Positions 1-8,965 of a DNA stretch of 64,000 nucleotides are shown here, in pieces. The stretch is from Porphyromonadaceae bacterium COT-184 OH4590 (GTDB taxonomy: Bacteria > Bacteroidota > Bacteroidia > Bacteroidales > Paludibacteraceae), in contig JRAN01000012.1 of NCBI GenBank assembly GCA_000768855.1, forward strand, positions 110,900 to 174,899, written 5' to 3'. Under the pieces are notes generated by a model. The model had not been told where the DNA came from. It worked only from the letters and a program-made list of their open reading frames with translations, and made no database searches. A program made the translations under genes and the position numbers. Position 1 is the stretch's first letter. Every line of letters starts with the position of its first letter.

Positions 1-929
1 AATCCCTTGTAAAAGTTCCGTCCTAAACGATGATCTGATTTCAAATGCCCAATGCTTGCCTCTATGCCTGCTCGCTTGCAGAATAATTTGTGCTTCTTGC
101 GCCTCTGATACCTGCTGTCGGATGGTTTTGGGGTATCCGGGATTAAAATCCGAGTGCCGTTCACCTCTTTCTTGCCACGATAACCTCTGTCGCCCGCAAG
201 TATTTTGATCTTTCTTCGTGTAAGACGTTCAACTTGTGCTAACGAGGCTGCTATCGTGTGTCCATCATACTCATTCCGAAAAGATTGGGCTCCAAGGATA
301 ATGCCCGTAGCCGAACGTATGATGGATACCTTATTACCAAATTCGTACTTCTTGTGCTCTTTCCGCCTTCTTGCGATTCTTCGGATGAGTGCGGAAACGT
401 TGGTCGCGATAAATGCGTTTCAAAACAAAGGTATAGCTTTGGCGAAGAGGTAGTTCTAATTTATGCACGATGTCCAAAACCTTGCGAACGATCTTTTTAT
501 GCAACTTGGCATCAGTCGGAAAGGTGATATTCTTCTCTTGAACGGTAGAATCGATAAAGGCAGTATCATGATGATGCTCATCATCATCTTCGTTATTTTG
601 CGAAAATGCACCAATTCGGAAGAAGCACAAGGAGCACCGGGTGTAAACTCTTGCATGCCACAAAAGTACTGATAATAAGCATTCTCGCTCCATTGTTCCA
701 CAACGGATTCATCTGAGAGATTACGAAGATGCTTGAGAATCAATAAGCCACACATCAGACGAATCGGCTTGCCGGGGCGACAATTGTTCCGGCAATACAA
801 AGGCTCGAAAGCCGTATCGAATTTCTCCCAATCTATTTTGTCGGCCAATTGGTAGAGTGGGTGCGATGAATTCAGCATCTCTGATAGACTGCTGAATAAT
901 GAAGGGCTATTATGGGGCTTTTTAATCAT
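1..929 (-). pseudogene. Decayed IS5-type transposase, partial at left edge
   Basis: The remnant reads right to left from an ATG at 929 and runs off the window start. The N-terminal part carries the DUF772-like block (GKPIRLMCGLLILKHL and ASELVHFRK). The middle part, in another frame, carries the first catalytic Asp region (DSTVQEKNITFPTDAKL). The last part, back in the first frame, carries YEFGNKVS, GDRGYRG and the Glu region RAGIEASIGHLKSDH, so all three DDE regions can be recognised. The frame changes near 600 and near 360. At both points the order of conserved blocks suggests missing sequence. About 18 codons seem lost between HFRK and the first Asp block, and about 65 between the KNRKKA and EHKKYEFGNK blocks, compared with full-length relatives recalled from memory. 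The protein cannot be made intact. It is an old insertion next to parE. Confidence 0.85.
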
Positions 930-930
930 A

Positions 931-976
931 AAATCTGCAAGTTTCCTGTTACAAAGGTAAGAAAACTTGCAGATTT
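931..976. repeat. 14-bp perfect inverted repeat beside the IS remnant
   Basis: AAATCTGCAAGTTT at 931-944 is repeated as its exact reverse complement at 963-976, with an 18-base loop. A partial third copy (TTTTGCAGATTAA) follows at 986-. It begins two bases beyond the transposase start codon. It could be a hairpin in the transposase leader or part of the subterminal region of the IS. The outer IS end may be near 1040, where the reverse strand reads GTTGTCCCTTAAAAACC, but no second end is in the window to confirm that. Confidence 0.6.
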
Positions 977-1177
977 ACCAAAGGGTTTTGCAGATTAATT
1001 TACTGAATATCAGATGATCGATGGTTTTTAAGGGACAACTACATAGCGAGTAGAATGTAGAGCTTTGCAGTTAATTATTTTTAGGGCAAGGAACCCAAAA
1101 GATTTGTCCAAAAGGTACAGAAACATCGACAAAACTCGAACAATTGCAGTTGTTACTTTTCAATTAAAAAAAAATAT

Positions 1178-1185
1178 TAACTTTG
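1178..1185 (+). promoter_or_regulatory. Putative -7 box upstream of parE
   Basis: TAACTTTG matches the Bacteroides TAnnTTTG -7 element. It lies 41 bases before the parE GTG start. No clear TTTG -33 box is seen at the expected distance; only a weak T-rich ACTTTT is there. Confidence 0.45.
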
Positions 1186-1226
1186 TAACGCAATATTGGT
1201 AAATATAAAATATTGATATACATACA

Positions 1227-3107
1227 GTGCAAGAAGGTAAATTTACAGACCCAAACGATTTGTTAGCCCAAGATACGGTTTATTCGGATAGCGAAATAGT
1301 TCATCTCGAAGATTTGGAGCATGTGCGACTGCGTCCGGGTATGTATATCGGTAAGTTGGGCGATGGCTCTTTTTCGGACGACGGCATATATGTACTATTG
1401 AAAGAGATTATAGACAACTCCATAGATGAGTTTAGAATGAACGCCGGTACCCAAATAGATGTTGATATCGCCGATAATGTGGTAAGAGTACGCGACTATG
1501 GACGAGGTATTCCACAGGGTGCTATGGTAATGGCTGTATCTGTTATGAATACGGGCGGCAAATACTCTACATCGGGATATAAAAAGACTGTTGGGCTTAA
1601 TGGTGTCGGTACCAAGGCGGTGAATGCCCTTTCGGAGCGATTTAGTGTAAGGTCGTTTCGTGAGGGAGCGGTCAAAACTGCTGTTTTTGAAAAAGGGGTG
1701 TTGGTGAAGGAGACAGATTTGGAGCCTACCACAGAGAAGGCAGGCACAGAGATTGTTTTTAAGCCCGATGATACTATCTTCGAAAACTTTTTGTACAGAG
1801 AAGATACCATACTGACAATGCTCAAAAACTACTGCTATCTAAATTTAGGGCTCGTTATCAATTTTAACGGGCAAAAGATAGTATCCAAAAACGGATTGCT
1901 CGATTTGCTTGACGAAAATATTACCACCGATTCGTTGTATCCTATAGTACATCTCAAAAGTGAAGATATAGAGATAGCTTTTACTCACACCAATCAGTAT
2001 GGAGAGGAGTACTATTCGTTTGTCAATGGGCAACATACCATTCAGGGAGGTACACATCAAAGTGCTTTCAGAGAAAACTTCGGTAAATGCGTAAGGGAGT
2101 TTTACGGTAAAAATATGGATTATGCCGATATACGTATGGGTTTGGTGGCAGCTATATCCATTTCGGTACAAGACCCTGTTTTCGAGAGTCAGACCAAGAT
2201 AAAGCTCGGCTCTACCAGAGTCAATTCTACCGACCCCAACAGTATGACTATACAGAAGTTTGTCGGTGATTTTGTAATCAAAGAGATAGACCGCTATCTA
2301 CATATAAACCACGATGTTGCGGATATTTTACTGAAAAAGATACAAGAGTCGGAAAAAGAGCGTAAAGCAATAGCTGATGTAACAAAGGCTACACGTAAGA
2401 CTGCCCAAAAAGTTAGTTTGCATAATAAAAAGTTGCGTGACTGTCGTATCCATTTTAATGATACTAAGAATGACAGTAAAAATGATACATGTATTTTTAT
2501 TACCGAGGGTGATTCGGCAAGTGGCTCTATAACAAAAACTCGCGACCCAAACCTGCAAGCTGTCTTTTCGCTGCGAGGCAAACCCCTCAACTCTTTTGGT
2601 GAGACCAAGCAGATTGTTTACAAAAATGAGGAGTTCAATCTCTTACAGGCAGCTCTTAATATAGAAGACGGACTTGAGGGCTTGCGTTACAATAAGATTA
2701 TAATAGCCACTGATGCCGATGTTGATGGTATGCACATTCGACTGTTGATAATGACCTTTTTCTTACAGTTTTTTCCCGACCTTGTAAAAAAAGGACACGT
2801 TCATATACTACAAACACCTCTATTTCGTGTTAGGAATAAAAAAGAGACACTCTACTGTTATTCGGAGGAGGAGAAAGCCAATGCCATATCCAAACTTGGA
2901 GGCAACCCCGAAATCACGCGATTCAAAGGTCTTGGTGAGATAGACCCCGATGAGTTCAAATCGTTCATTGGTAAGAATATGCGTTTAGACAAGGTTACTC
3001 TACGAAAAGAAGACGCTGTTACCGAGATGTTGCGTTTCTATATGGGTGACAATACTCGCGAGCGACAAGACTTTATAGTAAACAACCTAAATGTAGAGGC
3101 AGAATAA
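1227..3107 (+). CDS. parE: DNA topoisomerase IV subunit B
   Basis: This is the ATPase subunit of a type IIA topoisomerase, which with ParC decatenates daughter chromosomes. The 626-residue product has the GHKL ATPase fold: RPGMYIG at 36-42, EIIDNSIDEF near 60 with the catalytic Glu and Mg-binding Asn, YGRGIP at 91-96 and GLNGVGTKAVNALS near 123. The TOPRIM domain follows with TEGDSA at 426-431 and the metal-binding DADVD at 496-500. The length and the short TOPRIM tail fit Bacteroidetes ParE rather than the longer GyrB. The start is GTG; no better ATG lies before the conserved N-terminus. parC is not adjacent, which is unusual because the two genes are often neighbours in this phylum. The IS remnant lies just upstream. 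Confidence 0.9.
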   Translation: MQEGKFTDPNDLLAQDTVYSDSEIVHLEDLEHVRLRPGMYIGKLGDGSFSDDGIYVLLKEIIDNSIDEFRMNAGTQIDVDIADNVVRVRDYGRGIPQGAMVMAVSVMNTGGKYSTSGYKKTVGLNGVGTKAVNALSERFSVRSFREGAVKTAVFEKGVLVKETDLEPTTEKAGTEIVFKPDDTIFENFLYREDTILTMLKNYCYLNLGLVINFNGQKIVSKNGLLDLLDENITTDSLYPIVHLKSEDIEIAFTHTNQYGEEYYSFVNGQHTIQGGTHQSAFRENFGKCVREFYGKNMDYADIRMGLVAAISISVQDPVFESQTKIKLGSTRVNSTDPNSMTIQKFVGDFVIKEIDRYLHINHDVADILLKKIQESEKERKAIADVTKATRKTAQKVSLHNKKLRDCRIHFNDTKNDSKNDTCIFITEGDSASGSITKTRDPNLQAVFSLRGKPLNSFGETKQIVYKNEEFNLLQAALNIEDGLEGLRYNKIIIATDADVDGMHIRLLIMTFFLQFFPDLVKKGHVHILQTPLFRVRNKKETLYCYSEEEKANAISKLGGNPEITRFKGLGEIDPDEFKSFIGKNMRLDKVTLRKEDAVTEMLRFYMGDNTRERQDFIVNNLNVEAE

Positions 3108-3161
3108 TATTTTGAATTTTATTTTAAAACTAAATTATTAATTAATAAATAGATAACGATA

Positions 3162-3773
3162 ATGAAAAAATTATTTTTAATGTTATTTTTAGGCACAGTC
3201 CTAAGTTCGGTTGCAGTAGCTCAGCCACGCTCTATAGGTTTGAGACTTGGGGGTAATCAGGAGCTAACTATTCAGCAGTATTTGAATGGACAAAGTCAGG
3301 TTTTACAAATAGACGCAGGTATGTATTACGGCACCAAGGGTTTGCAGGCTACCGTAACTTACAATTGGTTTAGCCAATCGGTAAACAGTCCTGCATTCTC
3401 TCTTTATGGAGGTTTTGGTGTTGCTCTTGGTTATAGTTGGGCGGATAATGAATGGTATCCAAGATTTTGGGATACAAAGGCAGCAGATTATCAGACTAAA
3501 TATAACAATAGAATAGCTAATAGAAGATATTTTTTTACCGGTGTTGTAGGGCAATTTGGCATCGAATACAAATTCGAAGACCTTCCTATATCTATCTCTT
3601 TGGATTATCGCCCTTTGATAGGATTGGAGATAGGTAAAGCCTTCTATCCCAATGGAACCAATCCCGACAAAGATAAAACAGGAGAAACTCCATATTACTC
3701 TAAAAAAATTAGATTGAATTATCACATACCAGGCTTATGGGCATTTGGTCTTAGCGGACGATATTTCTTCTGA
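3162..3773 (+). CDS. Outer-membrane beta-barrel protein, function unknown
   Basis: The 203-residue product has a clear signal peptide (residues 1-20, cut after SVAVA). The rest has alternating aromatic and polar residues and a C-terminal Phe (GRYFF), as in outer-membrane barrels. It is too small for a TonB receptor and resembles the small OmpW/porin-like barrels of Bacteroidetes. It starts 54 bases after parE, but the AT-rich gap leaves it open whether they are cotranscribed. A strong hairpin follows the gene. No specific function can be assigned. Confidence 0.7.
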   Translation: MKKLFLMLFLGTVLSSVAVAQPRSIGLRLGGNQELTIQQYLNGQSQVLQIDAGMYYGTKGLQATVTYNWFSQSVNSPAFSLYGGFGVALGYSWADNEWYPRFWDTKAADYQTKYNNRIANRRYFFTGVVGQFGIEYKFEDLPISISLDYRPLIGLEIGKAFYPNGTNPDKDKTGETPYYSKKIRLNYHIPGLWAFGLSGRYFF

Positions 3774-3785
3774 TTGGTAAGTGAT

Positions 3786-3836
3786 AACAATAGTTGTCGG
3801 AGTATGCTTTTTAGTTGCCGATAACTATTGTTTTTA
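3786..3836 (+). terminator. Rho-independent terminator after the OMP gene
   Basis: AACAATAGTTGTCGG at 3786-3800 pairs with CCGATAACTATTGTT at 3818-3832 with one mismatch. A T-run follows. Confidence 0.75.
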
Positions 3837-3880
3837 TCTTATATAAAATAGATTTACAATTATTTGAGGCAAACTGAATA

Positions 3881-5059
3881 ATGAAACTAAATAAAAATTA
3901 CTCCAAACTTGAGGAGAACTATCTTTTTACCGAAATAGCGGTGCGTACCAAAAGATTTATTGAGTCAAACCCCGATAAACCGCTTATAAAACTTGGTATA
4001 GGAGACGTAACATTACCATTGTCTCCTTTTGTAGCAGATGCTATTATCAAAGCCTTCGAAGAGTTGAAACACAAAGATACTTTTCGCGGTTACGGACCTG
4101 AGCTTGGCTATGGATTTGCCAAAAACGCGGTGGTGGAGTACTATCGGCGTTATGGTATAGAAATTGATATGGACGAGGTAACCATTGGAGACGGTATAGG
4201 CTCTGATATAGCCAATATTACCGACCTGTTCGAGAATGGAGCTAATACCGTGCTTGTACCTGACCCTGTATATCCGCTATACAAGGCAACATCGCTTATG
4301 GATGGACAAAATATAATATATCTGCCTTGTACGTCAGACAACGACTTTTTGCCTGTACCACCCGATTGTAAGGCTGATATGATATATCTGTGTTCGCCCA
4401 ATAACCCTACCGGTGCAACATTCAACTATAGCCAACTCAAAGTGTGGGTTGATTATGCCAATAGTTGTGGTGCCGTAATATTGTACGACAACGCATACGA
4501 ACGTTTTATTGAGGAAGACGATAAACCTCACTCAATATTTGCCATAGAGGGGGCTCGCACCTGTGCCATAGAGTTTGGCAGTTTGTCGAAGACAGCAGGC
4601 TTCACCTGTGTCAGAAGCGGATATACGATAGTGCCTCTACAACTTATATCCGACGGCATATCGCTCAACAAAATGTGGCAACAACGTCAGACCACCAAAT
4701 ACAACGGTGCTCCATACCCTCAACAACGCGGTATAGTGGCAGCCCTATCCGAGGCAGGTATGGCTGATGCCGACCGCAATATTGACGACTATAAGAAAAA
4801 CAGCAAGCTGATAATAGATGTACTAAAAAACAAAAATATTTTCTATTCGGGTGGTGTCAATTCGCCTTATGTATGGTTTCGTTGCCCTAATGGTATGGGG
4901 TCTTGGGAGTTTTTCGACTATCTACTGAACGAACTCTATATAGTAGGTACGCCCGGTGTCGGTTTCGGAGAGTGTGGCGAAAACTACTTCCGCCTCTCTA
5001 CATTCAATACCTACGAAGCCACCAAAGAGGCTATGCAAAGAATAGAGGCAAAACTTTAA
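3881..5059 (+). CDS. dapL: LL-diaminopimelate aminotransferase
   Basis: This is a PLP-dependent class I/II aminotransferase. It converts tetrahydrodipicolinate directly to LL-diaminopimelate, the short route to peptidoglycan DAP and lysine. The 392-residue product begins with the DapL-typical N-terminus (NYSKLEENYLF). It has the substrate loop GYGPELGYGF, the SPNNPTGA motif near 170, and the PLP lysine K237 in SLSKTAGFTCVRSGY. That last stretch is characteristic of DapL rather than AspC. Its presence implies that the dapD/C/E acyl route is not needed. dapF is often next to dapL but is not here. Confidence 0.92.
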   Translation: MKLNKNYSKLEENYLFTEIAVRTKRFIESNPDKPLIKLGIGDVTLPLSPFVADAIIKAFEELKHKDTFRGYGPELGYGFAKNAVVEYYRRYGIEIDMDEVTIGDGIGSDIANITDLFENGANTVLVPDPVYPLYKATSLMDGQNIIYLPCTSDNDFLPVPPDCKADMIYLCSPNNPTGATFNYSQLKVWVDYANSCGAVILYDNAYERFIEEDDKPHSIFAIEGARTCAIEFGSLSKTAGFTCVRSGYTIVPLQLISDGISLNKMWQQRQTTKYNGAPYPQQRGIVAALSEAGMADADRNIDDYKKNSKLIIDVLKNKNIFYSGGVNSPYVWFRCPNGMGSWEFFDYLLNELYIVGTPGVGFGECGENYFRLSTFNTYEATKEAMQRIEAKL

Positions 5060-5118
5060 AATTAAATATCACTAAGAATATTCTTTAACCATATAAAAAT
5101 AATAAACAATAAAATTTT

Positions 5119-7287
5119 ATGAGAAAGATTTCAGTATTACTACTAATCGTATTTTGTAGCCTTAATACCTACGTTCGTGCTGACGAAGGTATGTGGCTAT
5201 TGTCGCTTATAGGCAAGAATTATGAACAGATGAAAGCACAGGGATTTCGACTTACTCCCGAAGATATTTACAATGTAAACAAAAGCAGTCTCAAAGATGC
5301 TGTGGTAGGTTTGGGCAATGCAAACAGTCCATTTTGGCACTTCTGTACGGGAGAATTAATTTCGGGTGAAGGTCTGTTTTCGACCAATCATCACTGTGGC
5401 TTTGGTATGATTCAGTCGCACTCTTCGGTAGAGAACGACTATCTGCGTGATGGCTTCTGGGCTTATAAAAAATCGGACGAGTTGCCCAACGAAGGCATTT
5501 CTGCTCAGATACTTGTAAGAATGGAAGATGTAACCAGCTATATAATGCCAAATCTCAACGATAATATGACCGAAGAAGAACGTACCAATGCAATCGACTC
5601 TATCGGTAGAATATTGTCAGACCGAGCAGTGGAAGGCTCAGACAACGATGCTCAGGTGGTAGATGTATTCAATGGCAATCAGTTTTTACTGTTTGTTTAT
5701 ACTACGTATCGCGATGTTCGTATGGTAGGAGCACCTCCTCAATCAATGGGTAAATTTGGCGGAGATACCGACAACTGGGAATGGCCCCGCCATACTGCCG
5801 ACTTTGCACTGTTTCGTATCTATACAGGCAAAGACGGTAAACCTGCCGACTATGCCAAAGACAATGTACCTCTACAATCGAAACATTTTTTCCCTATAAG
5901 TCTAAAAGGTCTAAAAGATGGCGACTTTGCAATGATAATGGGTTTCCCCGGTTCGACTGACAGATTCCTTACATCTTTCGGACTAAAAGAGGCTATTCAG
6001 CAAAATGACCTGATACACAATGTCAGAACCGTAAAAATAAATGTGTTGCGTAAGAAAATGGCGGAGTCGCAAAAGACACGTATTCAATACGCTTCTAAAT
6101 ACGCCTCTTGCTCTAATTACTGGAAATATGCATTGCAACAAAACAAAGCTCTCAACAAACTCAACACAATGCAACAAAAGGTAGATATTGAGAATAATTA
6201 CAAACGCTGGGCAGCTGGTCAGACCGACGCTAAATACGGTAAGGCTCTCGATATGATAAAAGAGGGATATGCCGAAGGCAACGAGGCGCGTATGGCACGT
6301 TTGTACATTTCGGAAGGTGTGCTTAGAGGACCCGATTTGTTCGGTTTTTCTTTGGGTATATACAATCGCCTTACAGCTATTATTGCAATGCCCAATACAG
6401 ATGAGAAAAAAAGTGCTACCGACAAACTTATGAAGAGTGTAAGCGATTTCTACAAAGACTTTAACCCCGAAGTAGAACAACTCCTCATATCACAGATGTT
6501 CGATTATACTTATAAGAATATGGATAAAAAATATTATCCGTCGTTTTTCAACGATATTTTGGCAAAAAAATACAAAGGCAATGCCGATAAATATGCCGAT
6601 TTTATAATGAAAAAATCTGTGTTTGCGTCTAAAGAAAAACTCGAAAGTGTTATCGGACAATACAAAATAACAGACCTTAAAAACGACCCTGCTGTGGTAA
6701 TAGCTAATAGTGCTTTTGATAAAATTTATGAAATAAGAAACGAAACAAAAGATGCCGGAATAAAAATTGAAAAAGGTGATAGATATTTTGTGGATGGACT
6801 TTTGCAGATAAATAAAGATAAGAAGTTGATGGCTCCCAATGCCAACTCTACTATTCGTCTTACTTATGGCAATATTGGCGGCTATCATCCAAAAGACGGA
6901 GTTTATTATAACTATTACACTACTCTAAAAGGGGTAATGGAGAAGGAAGCCCCTACAAGCAGCGAATTTATGGTTGCTCAAAAGCTCAAAGATTTGTTTG
7001 AAGCTAAAGATTATGGAATATATGCCGACAAAAATGGAGATTTGCCTGTTTGTTTTATCTCAAACAACGATATTACCGGAGGTAATTCGGGTTCGCCCGT
7101 GCTTGATGCCGAAGGCAATCTAATAGGTCTTGCCTTCGACGGCAACTCTGAGGCTATGAGCGGCGATATTGACTTTGAAGAGAATTTACAACGTTGTATC
7201 AATCTCGATGTGCGTTATATGCTCTTTATCATCGACAAGTTTGCCGGAGCTCAAAACCTTATAGATGAGATGAAAATAGTAAAATAA
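5119..7287 (+). CDS. S46 family dipeptidyl peptidase, DPP7-like
   Basis: This is a periplasmic serine exopeptidase that removes dipeptides from oligopeptide N-termini and supplies peptides for growth. The signal peptide spans residues 1-21. The chymotrypsin-type catalytic His is in TNHHCGFG (H91/H92), and the nucleophile is S657 in GGNSGSP. The specificity-determining position falls in AFDGN (G675). In characterised S46 enzymes Gly here goes with hydrophobic P1 preference (DPP7) and Arg with acidic P1 (DPP11), so this copy should be DPP7-like. The length of 722 matches the family. It follows dapL by 59 bases and ends at a hairpin shared with sufB. Confidence 0.88.
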   Translation: MRKISVLLLIVFCSLNTYVRADEGMWLLSLIGKNYEQMKAQGFRLTPEDIYNVNKSSLKDAVVGLGNANSPFWHFCTGELISGEGLFSTNHHCGFGMIQSHSSVENDYLRDGFWAYKKSDELPNEGISAQILVRMEDVTSYIMPNLNDNMTEEERTNAIDSIGRILSDRAVEGSDNDAQVVDVFNGNQFLLFVYTTYRDVRMVGAPPQSMGKFGGDTDNWEWPRHTADFALFRIYTGKDGKPADYAKDNVPLQSKHFFPISLKGLKDGDFAMIMGFPGSTDRFLTSFGLKEAIQQNDLIHNVRTVKINVLRKKMAESQKTRIQYASKYASCSNYWKYALQQNKALNKLNTMQQKVDIENNYKRWAAGQTDAKYGKALDMIKEGYAEGNEARMARLYISEGVLRGPDLFGFSLGIYNRLTAIIAMPNTDEKKSATDKLMKSVSDFYKDFNPEVEQLLISQMFDYTYKNMDKKYYPSFFNDILAKKYKGNADKYADFIMKKSVFASKEKLESVIGQYKITDLKNDPAVVIANSAFDKIYEIRNETKDAGIKIEKGDRYFVDGLLQINKDKKLMAPNANSTIRLTYGNIGGYHPKDGVYYNYYTTLKGVMEKEAPTSSEFMVAQKLKDLFEAKDYGIYADKNGDLPVCFISNNDITGGNSGSPVLDAEGNLIGLAFDGNSEAMSGDIDFEENLQRCINLDVRYMLFIIDKFAGAQNLIDEMKIVK

Positions 7288-7305
7288 TCAAGCATTTAAA
7301 GACTA

Positions 7306-7339
7306 AAAAGAGTTGTCTTTGTTATAGGACAACTCTTTT
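7306..7339. terminator. Bidirectional terminator between the S46 peptidase gene and sufB
   Basis: AAAAGAGTTGTC at 7306-7317 is matched by its exact reverse complement at 7328-7339, with a 10-base loop. A-runs and T-runs flank it, so it can serve both convergent genes. Confidence 0.8.
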
Positions 7340-7408
7340 ATTATGTCAATACTTTGAAAAACAACCTTGTCTTAGATGTGGAGAGAGTATTTTACATTTG
7401 TTACCTGA

Positions 7409-8845
7409 TTATCCTACACTGCCCTCCAAAGATATAGACAGTAGTTTTTGTGCTTCAACTGCAAATTCCATAGGCAGTTTATTCAATACCTCTTTGGCAT
7501 ATCCATTGACAATCAATGCTACAGCATCTTCAGTAGGTATTCCTCGCTGGTTGCAATAGAAAAGCTGGTCTTCGTTTATCTTCGATGTGGTAGCTTCGTG
7601 TTCGATTACTGCCGAAGGGTTTTTGGAGTTCATATACGGGAATGTATGAGCCCCACACTCATTGCCCAAAAGCAACGAGTCGCATTGCGAGAAATTTCGC
7701 ACATTACCTGTACCTTCGGCTATATGTACAAGCCCGCGATACGAATTTTGGCTTTTGCCTGCCGAAATACCTTTCGATACTATCCTGCTTTTGGTATTTT
7801 TGCCTATATGTATCATTTTGGTACCGGTATCGGCTTGCTGATAGTTGTTGGTAACGGCAATAGAGTAGAATTCGCCTATCGAGTTATCACCCTTTAGGAT
7901 ACAACTTGGATATTTCCAAGTAATGGCAGAGCCTGTTTCGACCTGTGTCCAGCTTATTTTAGAGTTATCGCCTTTGCACAAGGCACGTTTGGTAACGAAA
8001 TTGTAAATTCCGCCTTTACCCGTTTTATCGCCGGGATACCAATTCTGTACGGTAGAATATTTTACTTCGGCATTATCGTAAGCGACTATTTCAACTATGG
8101 CTGCGTGCAGTTGATTCTCGTCTCTTATGGGGGCGGTACATCCTTCGAGATAGCTTACATACGAGTCTTCGTCTGCTATTATCAGGGTTCGCTCAAACTG
8201 ACCTGTATTGATAGCGTTGATACGAAAATAGGTAGAAAGCTCCATAGGACACCTCACTCCTCTTGGGATGTATACAAACGAGCCATCGGAGAAAACTGCC
8301 GAATTGAGCGATGCAAAGTAATTGTCGGTATAAGGAACCACGCTGCCGAGATATTTTTTTACTAAATCAGGATAATTTTCGACAGCCTCGGATATCGAAC
8401 AGAATATTATACCTTTTTCGGCTAAAGTCTCTTTGTAAGTGGTCTTTACAGACACACTATCCATAACCGCATCTACCGCCATTCCTGTGAGCATTTTCTG
8501 CTCGTGGAGTGGTACTCCGAGTTTGTCAAAGGTTTTGAGCAGCTCTTCGTCAACTTCGTCTAGCAACTTTGGTGTTTTTTTACGTGGGTCGGCATAGTAC
8601 GATATGGCTTGATAATCTATCTCCGGTATATTAAGCTTTGCCCAAGTGGGCATTGTCGATTTTTTCCAATGTGCAAATGCTTTCAAACGATAGTCCAAAA
8701 GCCACTGCGGTTCGTTTTTCTTTTTCGATATCAAACGTACGACATCTTCGTTAAGACCAATTGGTATTATTTCTGTCTCTACATCTGTCGAAAAACCATA
8801 TTTATATTCATTCGGCGTAAAATCCTCTATTGTTTGTTTTGCCAT
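7409..8845 (-). CDS. sufB: Fe-S cluster assembly scaffold SufB
   Basis: SufB is the scaffold subunit of the SufBCD iron-sulfur assembly complex. The 478-residue product has the typical N-terminus ([15 protein letters not shown]), the beta-helix core, and the C-terminal block [14 protein letters not shown], with the conserved Cys and His, followed by EHEATTSKI. The family is usually 470-495 residues. In many Bacteroidales sufB, sufC and sufD are contiguous. Here sufB stands alone, with a convergent terminator downstream and a divergent gene upstream, so sufC, sufD and sufS must lie elsewhere or be missing. A reverse-strand TAATTTTG box at 8909-8916 may be its promoter -7 element. Confidence 0.92.
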   Translation of the reverse strand: MAKQTIEDFTPNEYKYGFSTDVETEIIPIGLNEDVVRLISKKKNEPQWLLDYRLKAFAHWKKSTMPTWAKLNIPEIDYQAISYYADPRKKTPKLLDEVDEELLKTFDKLGVPLHEQKMLTGMAVDAVMDSVSVKTTYKETLAEKGIIFCSISEAVENYPDLVKKYLGSVVPYTDNYFASLNSAVFSDGSFVYIPRGVRCPMELSTYFRINAINTGQFERTLIIADEDSYVSYLEGCTAPIRDENQLHAAIVEIVAYDNAEVKYSTVQNWYPGDKTGKGGIYNFVTKRALCKGDNSKISWTQVETGSAITWKYPSCILKGDNSIGEFYSIAVTNNYQQADTGTKMIHIGKNTKSRIVSKGISAGKSQNSYRGLVHIAEGTGNVRNFSQCDSLLLGNECGAHTFPYMNSKNPSAVIEHEATTSKINEDQLFYCNQRGIPTEDAVALIVNGYAKEVLNKLPMEFAVEAQKLLSISLEGSVG

Positions 8846-8908
8846 ACTATTTTTTAATACAATTATAATTTAATATTTTAAACTAAATATTTTAGTTAGT
8901 AATCTTCA

Positions 8909-8935
8909 CAAAATTACTATTTTTTTCTAATTTTG
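8909..8935. promoter_or_regulatory. Divergent promoter boxes between sufB and the membrane protein gene
   Basis: TAATTTTG occurs on the minus strand at 8909-8916 (towards sufB) and on the plus strand at 8928-8935 (towards the gene at 8966). Both match TAnnTTTG. Neither has a good -33 TTTG at the usual spacing, so the call rests on the -7 boxes and their position. Confidence 0.4.
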
Positions 8936-8965
8936 TATTGGTTTTTAAATTTATTATCCATAAAG

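Noticed and set aside
8933-8965. TTG start for the membrane protein gene
   Set aside because: It overlaps the putative -7 box; the ATG at 8966 gives a better N-terminus.
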